DNA of 6,167 nt from Actinomycetes bacterium (GCA_021784205.1 JAJXTB010000130.1:1-6167), one strand, 5' to 3'; positions 1-6,027 are shown, counted from the first letter of the stretch. Numbers and translations are program-made. Notes: generated by a model from the letters alone, not told the origin.

Positions 1-636
1 CCGCGCCATGTGCTCGAGCGGGAAGACCTTGCCGAGGTCGAGCATCCAGGCCGGCATGATGGCGACCGGGATGAACACCCCAGACAGGAACGCAAGGATC
101 GTCGCCGCGAGCGGCCCGAAGGCCGACGCCGAGTCGGCCGTCGGGCTTAACCGGGTGAGGGCGAGCGCGAGCGCGCTGAAGCAGAAGACCCCGGCCGCCG
201 TATAGGTCACGAGACCGACGACGAGGTTCGCACTCAGTCGCACGTGATAAAAACCTGCGCCCACGCTGAGTAGCACGAGTACGGTCACGACCACCACCAC
301 GAGCGTGCGGGCAATCTCGGAGAACAGGTAGACCCAACTCGGCATCGGCGTACCCCGAAAGCGTTTCAAGAGGCCCCGTTCGCGGTTGGTCGTGACGCGC
401 ACCACGAGCGAGGCGAAGCTCACGAGCATGATCTCGTAGGCGATGATCGAGGCCGTGTAGTAGGTCCGCGCCGGGACGTGCGCGTCGCCAAAGCGGGTGG
501 CGCCGGTAAAGATCGCGCTGAAGAGCAAGAGCAGCAGGACCGGAAAGAGGGCCGTGAAGCCCAGCGCGCTGGGGTCGCGCAGAAAGCCCCGCAGCGCGTA
601 GCGCGTCTGGGCGAAGGCCAAGGACACGTCACTCAC
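1..636 (-). CDS. ABC-2 type transporter permease, partial (C-terminus beyond window)
   Basis: Membrane subunit of an ABC-2 (DrrB/ABC2_membrane-like) exporter. It would form the transmembrane path energised by the ATPase encoded just upstream; the substrate cannot be told. I translated 212 residues from the GTG at 636, whose GTGA overlaps the ATPase stop, so the two are translationally coupled. Hydrophobic segments lie at about residues 25-46, 59-80, 102-130, 138-160 and 172-198. Family hallmarks are the cytoplasmic stretch ERGLLKRFRGTPMP (86-99) and the re-entrant/TM5 motif SGVFIP followed by MPAW and FPLEHM (185-210). The usual length is about 240-270 residues, so roughly the last 30-60, including TM6, lie outside the window. 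GTG codon 4 (at 627) is an alternative start but loses the overlap. The family assignment is firm. Drug, lipid or antibiotic export is only a family-level guess. Confidence 0.93.
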   Translation of the reverse strand, partial: MSDVSLAFAQTRYALRGFLRDPSALGFTALFPVLLLLLFSAIFTGATRFGDAHVPARTYYTASIIAYEIMLVSFASLVVRVTTNRERGLLKRFRGTPMPSWVYLFSEIARTLVVVVVTVLVLLSVGAGFYHVRLSANLVVGLVTYTAAGVFCFSALALALTRLSPTADSASAFGPLAATILAFLSGVFIPVAIMPAWMLDLGKVFPLEHMAR

Positions 637-1565
637 GCTTCGACCTCGAGCTCGTTTCGGGCCGCCTCACCCGCGAGCGTCACGAAGACGTCGTCCAGGC
701 TCGGCTGGATCGCCTGCAGGTTCGAGAGGGTAACCGACGCCTCGCGCGCCCAACCGAGCAGCACTTCGAGGTCGCGCTGGACGTCGTTGGATTCGAATCT
801 CGCAACGACGTCGCTCACGACGACGGGTCGGCCGATCACCCCGGCGAGCTCACCCGTGCTGAAACCCGGGTAGGCGTCAAAGCGGATCGTCGCGCGGTAG
901 CCGAGGGCCGCGCTCAGCTCGTCGGCCGTCCCCTGGGCCGCGATCGCGCCGTCGCGCAGGATGATGATGCGGTCCGCCAGGTGCTCGGCCTCGTCCATGT
1001 AATGCGTGGTGAGAAAGATCGTCTTGCCCGCGTCGCGCAGCGCCTCGATCATCGTCCACATCTCGCGGCGCGCGATCGGGTCGAGCCCCGTCGTCGGCTC
1101 GTCGAGAAAGAGGATCTCGGGATCGCCGACCAGGCCGACCGCCACGTCGAGTCGTCGTTTCTGGCCACCCGAGAGCTGACCGACCCGGTCGTTGGACTTG
1201 TCCGAGAGTCCCACCGCGTGAATCGTCGTCGCCACGTCAGTCGCCCGGTCGAAGTAGCGCGCGAACATCGTGACCGTCTCGGCGACGGTGTAGGCGGGGT
1301 CCAGTTCGCACTCCTGGAGCACGAGTCCGATCCGATTGCGCCACGCGCGCGTCGCCTTGGCCGGGTCGACCCCGAGCACCGAGACGGTGCCGGCGTTGTA
1401 GGGCCGATAGCCCTCGAGGATCTCGATGGTGGTGGTCTTGCCGGCACCGTTGGTGCCGAGGAACCCGAGGATCTCGCCAGATCGCACCTCGAAGGAGATG
1501 CCGTGGAGTCGCTCACGCTCGCCGTAGGATTTGTGCAGGTTCTCCACCGACACGACGCGGTCCAT
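633..1565 (-). CDS. ABC transporter ATP-binding protein (CcmA/DrrA type)
   Basis: Nucleotide-binding subunit that hydrolyses ATP at the inner face of the membrane to drive the adjacent ABC-2 permease. It has 310 residues from the ATG at 1565. Visible motifs: Walker A GTNGAGKT (37-44), Q-loop Q84, signature LSGGQ (131-135), Walker B ILFLDEP (151-157), D-loop GLD (160-162) and switch His188 in TTHYMDEAEHLADRI. The C-terminal part, ending around LQAIQPSLDDVFVTLAGE, is the extra domain typical of DrrA-like exporters. An open frame reaches back to 1634, but those 23 residues (rich in Gly, Ala and Asp) do not resemble the family. The ATG at 1565 puts the usual xVxVENLHKSYG strand at the N-terminus. 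No Shine-Dalgarno precedes it; a -10-like TATCGT ends 7 nt upstream, which fits a leaderless transcript. First gene of the operon with the permease. Confidence 0.95.
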   Translation of the reverse strand: MDRVVSVENLHKSYGERERLHGISFEVRSGEILGFLGTNGAGKTTTIEILEGYRPYNAGTVSVLGVDPAKATRAWRNRIGLVLQECELDPAYTVAETVTMFARYFDRATDVATTIHAVGLSDKSNDRVGQLSGGQKRRLDVAVGLVGDPEILFLDEPTTGLDPIARREMWTMIEALRDAGKTIFLTTHYMDEAEHLADRIIILRDGAIAAQGTADELSAALGYRATIRFDAYPGFSTGELAGVIGRPVVVSDVVARFESNDVQRDLEVLLGWAREASVTLSNLQAIQPSLDDVFVTLAGEAARNELEVEA

Positions 1566-1899
1566 GACGCCGACGATAGTGCGCGACCAGGCGTCGTCGA
1601 GACCACCGGTGCCCGGTCCCACGGCCGAAGCCACTGAAACGAGGCGACCGCAGTCGAACCCGCTGATACGACGGGCTCCCGCGGCCGCGCGCCGTCACAC
1701 CGACCGACGAACGAGACCCAAGTGAGGGACAGGTCAGTTGGGGTATCCATTTCGGCGCAGTAACTGTCATGGGTTGGACTATTGCTCGTGGCGAGCCCAG
1801 CAACGTGCAGCTGGGCGGTTCCCACGCTTCTCAGTCGGCCGGCTTGCAATCTATATCGCAATCCGCGCAGTTATAGCCATGTCCTCCCCTTTGAGTTAG
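1566..1899. other. Gene-free divergent region between exporter operon and toxin-antitoxin pair
   Basis: This 334-bp stretch separates two divergent operons and must hold both sets of promoters. I see no convincing gene: open frames crossing it are out-of-frame extensions of the ATPase or are low-complexity Arg/Ser/Pro translations. AT-richer patches lie at 1844-1860 (TTGCAA then TATATC) and 1871-1877 (TTATAGC), ahead of the antitoxin. They could supply -35/-10 elements, but no pair has good spacing (TTGCAA to TATAGC is 22 nt). An autoregulatory operator for the antitoxin would be expected here, yet I find no clear palindrome. Confidence 0.4.
1573..1600 (-). promoter_or_regulatory. Candidate leaderless promoter of the ABC exporter operon
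   Basis: Read on the minus strand, TCGACG (1600-1595, 4 of 6 to TTGACA) is followed after 16 nt by TATCGT (1578-1573, matching TANNNT). Transcription would begin 7-8 nt downstream, at or next to the A of the ATG at 1565. This would explain the missing ribosome binding site. It is a short-motif match only, so confidence is modest; 5'-end mapping of the transcript would decide. Confidence 0.35.
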
Positions 1900-2202
1900 G
1901 TGCTATCAATCACTGAAGCGTCAGCCAATGGCGTATCGTCGCTCGTTCATAACGCCGAGATCGGCGGCGGCGTGGTGCACGAACGCAGGCATGAGCCGGT
2001 TACAGCAGTTATCGGGGTGCAACACCTTGAGAAACTGAGGGGGGCCGAGCGTGATCTCGGCGACCTTGGCATTGTGCTGACTCGAGCGGCGACCGACGAC
2101 GGGGTACGGCACACGCTCTCTGACGTCTTGGAGCGCTTTGGGTTCGATCGCGCGGCTCTTGAGGCCGAGCTGGACGAGGATCTGGCCGCCGGTCTCGAGT
2201 GA
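1900..2202 (+). CDS. Phd/YefM-like type II antitoxin
   Basis: A 100-residue protein with the look of a Phd/YefM antitoxin. The N-terminal half (SITEASANGVSSLVHNAEIGG, then VVHERRHEPVTAVIGVQHLEKL, to about residue 45) matches the usual DNA-binding fold: an EAS.n...LV helix, an acidic/Gly turn, then strands ending in a V.aVIgV..le.L motif. The C-terminal half is acidic and helical (LSDVLERFGFDRAALEAELDEDLAAGLE), as expected for the part that wraps and neutralises a toxin. The GTG at 1900 is the first possible start because TAG lies directly before it in frame. The Shine-Dalgarno is weak (TTGAG about 4 nt upstream). The stop overlaps the toxin GTG as GTGA, the classical antitoxin-first arrangement. 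Family members normally repress their own operon; that is inferred here. Confidence 0.8.
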   Translation: MLSITEASANGVSSLVHNAEIGGGVVHERRHEPVTAVIGVQHLEKLRGAERDLGDLGIVLTRAATDDGVRHTLSDVLERFGFDRAALEAELDEDLAAGLE

Positions 2203-2817
2203 GTACCCGCGGGTCGAGGGAAGACGAGACCCCGCCGCGTCGTGTGACGCGGCGGTCGGGCAGGCCCCCCGAAGCGGTTCGCGTCGAGGTGCGCCTCACG
2301 GATCCGGCGATCAACGATCTCGATGCCCCCAAGAAGTCCAACCGGAATACGTTGCGTTGGGCCCTGACGAAGCTCGTGCTCCTAGAACGAGATCCGGAAG
2401 CTGGTCGACCCTTGCGCAAGGAACTGCAGGGGTGGCGCAAGCTCACTGAGCGACCGAGACTGGAGAATCGTCTGGCGAGTCACGTTCGACGACGCGGGAT
2501 CCGTGATCGTCGACGTCGCCGAGGTGTGGGCCATCGGCGCACGCAGTGACGACGAGGTCTACGAGGAGATGTCGGCGCGCGTCGCGGCGCTTCCGGAACG
2601 TCCGCGGACAGATACCCTTCGAGAGATTCCGGCCAGATTTGAGCTGCTCATCCAGAAGAGTGAGGAGCCGACGCCAGCCAAAGAAGTTCCCGAGTGGCTT
2701 GTCAGCGACCTGACGACTGGGGCGGGCCCGTCACGCGATACGGTCGCCGAGATGACCTGGGACGAGACCCTGGCAGCACTGGTGGAGTGGCGATCGCGGC
2801 CAACGAGCAGTGACTAG
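2199..2817 (+). pseudogene. RelE/ParE-like toxin, frameshifted
   Basis: Partner of the preceding antitoxin. From the GTG at 2199 the first frame gives a RelE/ParE-like N-terminal half: VRVEVRLTDPAINDLDAPKK, then LTKLVLLERDPEAGRPLRKEL.GWRKLT (residues 28-83). The frame then turns into Arg-rich nonsense. The expected continuation SDRDWRIVWRVTFDDAG...VWAIGARSDDEVYEEM is read in another frame from about 2449 to the TAG at 2817. The break lies at 2445-2451. Restoring 2 nt would give KLT-x-SDRDWRIVWR, as in the family, and a protein of about 206 residues. The C-terminal 65 or so residues (EVPEWLVSDL...EMTWDETLAALVEWRSRP) extend beyond the toxin core. Members of this superfamily act as mRNA interferases or gyrase poisons; which one cannot be told. 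It could be a true decayed toxin, a programmed shift, or a sequencing/assembly error. Confidence 0.75.
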
Positions 2818-2937
2818 GTCACTCCACCGTCCTCACGGCGCGGTCACCCAGCACGGAGCATCTGCCCGTCAGTAGCCGTGGCACATCTCCTGACCAGGGC
2901 TCCTCGAAATAGATACCCCAACTGCCCAATTTGGCGG
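2818..2937. other. Spacer between toxin gene and mobile element
   Basis: 120 bp with no gene. Its last eight bases (TTTGGCGG, 2930-2937) abut the left inverted repeat and nearly match TTTGGCAG at 5950-5957 beyond the right end, so they may be a decayed target duplication or att-like repeat. No terminator hairpin for the toxin-antitoxin operon is evident. Confidence 0.4.
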
Positions 2938-2953
2938 GTTAGCGACAGAAGTC
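2938..2953 (+). repeat. Left terminal inverted repeat (16 bp)
   Basis: GTTAGCGACAGAAGTC, perfectly inverted relative to 5933-5948. A 16-bp perfect match 3 kb apart and precisely bracketing recombinase genes is very unlikely by chance. It is probably the binding and cleavage end for the element's transposase. Confidence 0.9.
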
Positions 2954-3034
2954 GTTGATCAGCACCTTCGCGACCACTCTTTGAGTTCGTTCCCAGCCTA
3001 AGGGGTTGGTTGCCCCACCCGCGAGGACACCTAA

Positions 3035-3358
3035 TTATCTGGCGCGTCCCGATTCGAATTCAACGATCGAGAGAGCCTCGAGCTCCTTCACCAGTTCGCG
3101 CAGTCGTCGGTTGGCTTGAATAGCGGGCCGGAGCCGTTCGGCTTCTTCCGCGCTCAAGGTCTTGGTCACTTGGCGACCATCAACTTGATGGGTCCAGGTC
3201 GGATAGGGACCGTGCAGCACCGGCGGGTTGGCTCGACAGTGACAGCCCGCTCCAGCGCAGCGCGTCGAACGCAGTGAGAGATTCCCGGGCACCACGGGCC
3301 CCAGTCGGGCGATCTCGGCGAGGATGGCTCGACGTCGCTGTTCGCTCTTCATCGTCAC
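3035..3358 (-). CDS. Small Cys-rich DUF6788-like protein
   Basis: A protein of about 107 residues of unknown biochemical function. It opens with a basic helix (EQRRRAILAEIARLG). A Cys cluster follows, C-x4-C-x-C with an adjacent His (TRCAGAGCHCRA, residues 33-44), then LHGPYPTWTHQVDGRQVTKTLS and a C-terminal charged helix (EEAERLRPAIQANRRLRELVKELEAL). The order of helix, Cys cluster, HGPY...W, T+.LS and EE.E helix is what I know from DUF6788 proteins, which often sit beside transposases and recombinases. A small metal-binding nucleic-acid-binding role is plausible but inferred. Start choice: AGGAG lies directly against the ATG at 3364 (no spacing), 6 nt before the GTG at 3358 and 12 nt before the ATG at 3352. 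The GTG at 3358 has the best spacing; 3364 would add two residues. Divergent from the recombinase gene, sharing a short control region. Confidence 0.72.
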   Translation of the reverse strand: MTMKSEQRRRAILAEIARLGPVVPGNLSLRSTRCAGAGCHCRANPPVLHGPYPTWTHQVDGRQVTKTLSAEEAERLRPAIQANRRLRELVKELEALSIVEFESGRAR

Positions 3359-3364
3359 CAGCAT

Positions 3365-3410
3365 CTCCTATCACGTACCTTGAGATGAATTCATGTCATG
3401 ATATCCCGAG
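3365..3410. promoter_or_regulatory. Short divergent control region with dyad symmetry
   Basis: Only 46 bp separate the small minus-strand gene from the recombinase gene, so both promoters must overlap here. The patch is AT-rich against GC-rich neighbours and contains ATGAATTCAT (3385-3394, perfect 10-bp palindrome) and TCATGTCATGA (3391-3401, arms TCATG/CATGA around one T). The larger dyad 3387-3405, centred on 3396, pairs at 7 of 9 positions per arm. This is a credible operator for a dimeric regulator. What binds is unknown. Confidence 0.35.
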
Positions 3411-4202
3411 ATGGTTCTCGGCCAACGCGACGCCAGTGTGCTTCGGCGCTTCGAGGGGTTCTGCGCGCTCGAGGGACTCGGGCCCGACCTCGCGTTACGC
3501 GACGCCCACGTCATCGAGGCATTTCTCCAGGTCGGGTGTTGCGGCCTGGCGCCGCACACGCTCGGCACCTACCGCTCGGTGCTTCGCCGCCTGGGTGGTG
3601 CTGGCCCCGCGACTCGCCGGTTCCCGGCGTCGCCCGCCGCGCCCCCCTACGACGCGGCCGACGTGGCGGCCCTGTGGTCGAGAGCACGGCACCAGTCGAG
3701 CGAGCAGCGCGTCGCCAACGCCACGGTGTTGTTGGCGGCCACGCTCGGCGCGGGACTGCGTCCGCGCGAACTGGCGCTGGTGCGCGACCGCGACGTCGTG
3801 CGCGACCGGGAGCGAGCACTCATCGAGGTGCGCGGTGCCCACCCGCGCACCGTCCCGGTCCGGCCCCCCTACGCCGGCCCACTCGTGAAGTTCGCGAAGG
3901 ATCGCCGTGGGTACCTCTTTCGCCCCCGGGCGAAGGTGCGCGACACCAAGAACCTCGTCGGCGAGATCGCCGCGACGATCGCGCGCGACCCCGACGAGGT
4001 GCGCACGCTGAGCGGACGGTGTCGATCCACGTTCATCTGTTCGCACCTCCAAGCCCACACCCCACTGGGTGAACTGTGCGCGCTGGCGGGGTTGGGTGGC
4101 GTCGAGTCCCTGCTGCGTTACGCGCGTCACGTCGAGGGCGCGCCCCACTCGAAGGCGGCGCTACGCGCGCAACGCTCGAGGGAATGGTGTCGCGACCAGT
4201 GA
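3411..4202 (+). CDS. Divergent tyrosine recombinase/integrase-like protein
   Basis: 263 residues. The N-terminal part (about 1-65) resembles the SAM-like core-binding domain of phage integrases: RRFEGFCALEGLGPDLALRDAHVIEAFL, then APHTLGTYRSVLRRL. The catalytic part follows a linker near residue 80. Box I is GAGLRPREL with Arg117. The strand pair IEVRGAHPRTVPV (138-150) occupies the usual beta-hairpin, with Arg146 but no evident lysine. Box II reads GRCRSTFICSHL: Arg205 is kept while the HxxR histidine is Gly202. The third motif reads LAGLGGVESLLRYARHV: the LGH histidine is Leu228 and Tyr237 is the likely nucleophile. It thus keeps Arg-Arg-Tyr but lacks the lysine and both histidines. The ATG at 3411 follows an in-frame TGA at 3399; the Shine-Dalgarno is weak. 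The stop overlaps the next gene by GTGA. Its role may be integration, resolution, or assisting the DDE protein. Confidence 0.78.
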   Translation: MVLGQRDASVLRRFEGFCALEGLGPDLALRDAHVIEAFLQVGCCGLAPHTLGTYRSVLRRLGGAGPATRRFPASPAAPPYDAADVAALWSRARHQSSEQRVANATVLLAATLGAGLRPRELALVRDRDVVRDRERALIEVRGAHPRTVPVRPPYAGPLVKFAKDRRGYLFRPRAKVRDTKNLVGEIAATIARDPDEVRTLSGRCRSTFICSHLQAHTPLGELCALAGLGGVESLLRYARHVEGAPHSKAALRAQRSREWCRDQ

Positions 4203-5812
4203 AACGTCGTCACTCGATGATTGACGACGAGGAGGTGACGTGCTGTCTGGCACTGCTCGAACGCTCCGGGGTGTGCGAGTGGCTCGAAGACGAGCTGCGC
4301 CAACGTCATCGCCGGCCCGGTCGACCGCGCGCGCTGCGCGTGCGAGCGCTGCTCTGTGCTTTGTTGCTGCTCGCCGTCGACGACCGGGCCCTCCACCTCA
4401 GTGGCGCGACCGAGGTGCTGTTCTGTCGGCTGTCCGACGCGTCCAAGGCCCGACTCGACGTAGTGGGCAGCGCGCACGACGCTCGTTCGTTCGCGGCGCG
4501 CTCTCGCCAGGTGCGCTACCTCTTTCACGCGCTGAGCTCGGTGCTTGACCCCTCGGGACTAGTAAAGAACCAACGACTGCGTCTGGACGAATTCGCGCGT
4601 CGCTGCGTCGCGCTCGGTGACGATGAGGCACGCGACGCGCGTGTCCGTCTGGAGTTCTTCATGGGTCAACTGCTCGCCGCCAGCGTCGCGCGGTGCGAGC
4701 GACCACTCCACCTCGCCTACGGACTCGACGCGACGCCGGTGCCACTGTTCTCGCGCGGACCATCGAAGCGCAGCGGTCTGTGCGCCACGGACCCCGACGG
4801 GGGCTGGTACGTGCGCGAGGGCGATCACCGCGAACGAGAGGACCACAAGGGGCGACGTCGCAACCGCGTCGCCTGGGCGTTAGAAGCCACGGTGCTCACG
4901 AGCGCGTCCCGTGAGCCCGGGCGACTGTCGTCATTCCCGAATCTGGTGGTGGGGCTCGCCCTCGGGCGTCCGGGCGCTGAACCCGGCGCCACAGCGCTTC
5001 GGGTACTGCGCGGCGCTCGTGCGCGCGGCTTCGCGCCGGGACCACTCGGGGTGGACCGCGCCTACTCGGGGGCACTTGCCGAGACGTTTCACCTGCCGGT
5101 GCGCGCGCTCGGCTACCAGCTCGTCGTGGACTACCGCGTCGAGCAACTCGGGTGCCAGGCGAACAGCCACGGCGCGGTGCTGGTCGAAGGCACCTGGTAC
5201 TGCCCGGCGATGCCCGAGGTGCTGGTCGCGGCGACCCGGGACCTGCGCGCCGGCACGATCACTGCCGACACCTACCGGGCCCGCATCGCCGCGCGACGCG
5301 CCTACGCGCTGCGGCGCAAGTCCGGTCCCGACGCCGACGGTTACGAACGCTTCACGTGCCCCGCGTTGGGTTCGTCGCCCAAGGTTCGCTGCGAACTACG
5401 ACCGGCGTCGTTGTTGGCGCTCGGCGCACGCACGGTGTCACCACTACTGCCGGCTGCATTGCTCTGTTCTCAGAGCGCGATCACCATCGCGCCCGATGTC
5501 GCGGCGCGTCACGCCCAGTCCCTCGCCTATGGATCAGAAGAGTGGGCCCGCAACTACGCCACCTTGCGCAACACCATCGAGGGCTGGAACGGCTTCGTGA
5601 AGGACTCCGCGCACGAAGCGTTGGCCCAACCCGCACGACGTCGCGTGCGCGGCATCGCCGCCCAGGGTGTCTTCATCACCCTGCTCTTCGTGGCGGCGAA
5701 CCTGCGAAAGATCGAGGCACACCAACAACAACTGGCGAATCGCGACGCCATTGAAGAGCGAAAACGCGCCCGACGACGAAGAATCAGTCTCAAGGACTAC
5801 CTCGCGAGCTGA
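4199..5812 (+). CDS. DDE-like transposase, 537 residues
   Basis: Probably the catalytic transposase of the element. I infer an RNase H-like fold from three spaced acidic motifs: Asp177 in LAYGLDATPVPLF, Asp286 in GPLGVDRAYSG, and Glu461 in RNTIEGWNGFVKD. The last resembles the RN.iE..n..vK glutamate box of many DDE transposases. Asp311 (VVDYRV) is a second candidate acidic residue. The N-terminal 1-130 is helical and basic (RQRHRRPGRPRALRVRALLCALLLLA) and may bind the terminal repeats. An insertion with Cys335 and Cys387/Cys398 lies between the second Asp and the Glu. The tail (514-534) is strongly basic. Start: GTG at 4199 gives the 4-base GTGA overlap with the recombinase gene. ATG at 4184 (542 residues) and ATG at 4217 are alternatives. 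An open frame continues back to 4076, but only through the recombinase gene. I cannot name the insertion-sequence family. Sequence-only call. Confidence 0.75.
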   Translation: MKRRHSMIDDEEVTCCLALLERSGVCEWLEDELRQRHRRPGRPRALRVRALLCALLLLAVDDRALHLSGATEVLFCRLSDASKARLDVVGSAHDARSFAARSRQVRYLFHALSSVLDPSGLVKNQRLRLDEFARRCVALGDDEARDARVRLEFFMGQLLAASVARCERPLHLAYGLDATPVPLFSRGPSKRSGLCATDPDGGWYVREGDHREREDHKGRRRNRVAWALEATVLTSASREPGRLSSFPNLVVGLALGRPGAEPGATALRVLRGARARGFAPGPLGVDRAYSGALAETFHLPVRALGYQLVVDYRVEQLGCQANSHGAVLVEGTWYCPAMPEVLVAATRDLRAGTITADTYRARIAARRAYALRRKSGPDADGYERFTCPALGSSPKVRCELRPASLLALGARTVSPLLPAALLCSQSAITIAPDVAARHAQSLAYGSEEWARNYATLRNTIEGWNGFVKDSAHEALAQPARRRVRGIAAQGVFITLLFVAANLRKIEAHQQQLANRDAIEERKRARRRRISLKDYLAS

Positions 5813-5932
5813 TCGCGCGGTCCGTGCTCAACCCATCTCGCTTCATTCGCGTCATTTCGAATCGGCGCCGACCATGTGAGTCACACCCCGATGACAGAAT
5901 GCTGCCACGTACTTCTGTCGACGAGAAGGGGT
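5813..5932. other. Subterminal region of the element, no gene seen
   Basis: About 120 bp after the transposase stop with no gene. It holds an extra copy of the terminal-repeat core (5911-5920) and a partial inverted copy, GACAGAAT (5893-5900), all near the right end. Confidence 0.5.
5911..5920 (+). repeat. Subterminal copy of the terminal-repeat core
   Basis: ACTTCTGTCG here is identical to positions 5934-5943 inside the right inverted repeat and in the same orientation, 23 bp away (start to start). Two copies about two helical turns apart look like paired protein-binding sites. The left end has only its terminal copy. Confidence 0.55.
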
Positions 5933-5948
5933 GACTTCTGTCGCTAAC
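5933..5948 (-). repeat. Right terminal inverted repeat (16 bp)
   Basis: GACTTCTGTCGCTAAC on the plus strand, the exact reverse complement of 2938-2953. It also contributes one arm of an imperfect stem-loop, 5920-5942 (GAC-g-AGAAG against CTTCTGTC), just downstream of the tRNA pair when read on the minus strand. No T-run follows, so I do not call a terminator. Confidence 0.9.
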
Positions 5949-5951
5949 TTT

Positions 5952-6027
5952 TGGCAGTCCCAACGGGATTCGAACCCGTGCCTCCACCTTGAGAGGGTGA
6001 TGTCCTAGGCCACTAGACGATGGGACC
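5952..6027 (-). tRNA. tRNA-Glu (anticodon CTC)
   Basis: A full cloverleaf folds on the minus strand: acceptor GGTCCCA with TGGGACT (G1·U72 wobble), D-arm GTC/GAC, anticodon stem TCACC/GGTGG with loop CTCTCAA, so the anticodon is CTC reading GAG. The T-arm is ACGGG-TTCGAAT-CCCGT and the discriminator is G. The body is 73 nt (6027 to 5955), followed by encoded CCA at 5954-5952, unlike the neighbouring tRNA-Gln. Only three bases (5949-5951) separate CCA from the mobile element's right end. It lies 27 bp downstream of tRNA-Gln, so the two are probably co-transcribed. Confidence 0.97.

Larger units (their letters stand above)
2938..5948. mobile_element. 3.0-kb inverted-repeat element with tyrosine recombinase and DDE-like transposase
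   Basis: Perfect 16-bp inverted repeats (GTTAGCGACAGAAGTC) start at 2938 and end at 5948, enclosing 3,011 bp. The cargo is exactly three genes: a DUF6788-like small protein (minus strand) and, divergently, a tyrosine-recombinase-like protein coupled by GTGA to a 537-residue DDE-like transposase. All three belong to gene types usually found in mobile DNA. The match between repeats stops at both the inner and outer edge, so the boundaries are sharp. A 7-of-8 direct repeat flanks the ends, with 1 extra T on the right. The right end lies 3 bp from the CCA end of tRNA-Glu. I do not recognise a named insertion-sequence family for the whole unit. That it moves, and by which enzyme, is inference. Confidence 0.8.

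Noticed and set aside
1566..1634. N-terminal extension of the ATPase to 1634
   Set aside because: The 23 residues have no family counterpart, and a plausible promoter lies within this stretch.
981..1861. Long Arg-rich open frames opposite or out of frame with the ATPase (218, 270 and 96 residues)
   Set aside because: Shadows of GC-rich codon bias; the ATPase frame has every ABC motif.
2199..2549. Toxin taken as an intact 116-residue protein
   Set aside because: The last 33 residues are Arg-rich and unlike the family, while the true continuation is plain in another frame.
2921..2953. Extension of the terminal inverted repeat outward through ACTGCC on both sides
   Set aside because: ACTGCC occurs outside each end, but at different distances (11 versus 4 nt), and on the right it belongs to the tRNA. 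Probably chance, so the repeat is kept at 16 bp.
3002..3016. GGGG-N7-CCCC hairpin after the small minus-strand gene, as terminator
   Set aside because: The stem is only 4 bp and there is no T-run in the right place.
4076..4198. Upstream extension of the DDE-like gene to a GTG at 4076
   Set aside because: It lies wholly inside the recombinase C-terminus, including its Tyr motif; the translation is Arg/Gly-rich and unlike a domain. The GTG at 4199 with a GTGA overlap is more likely.
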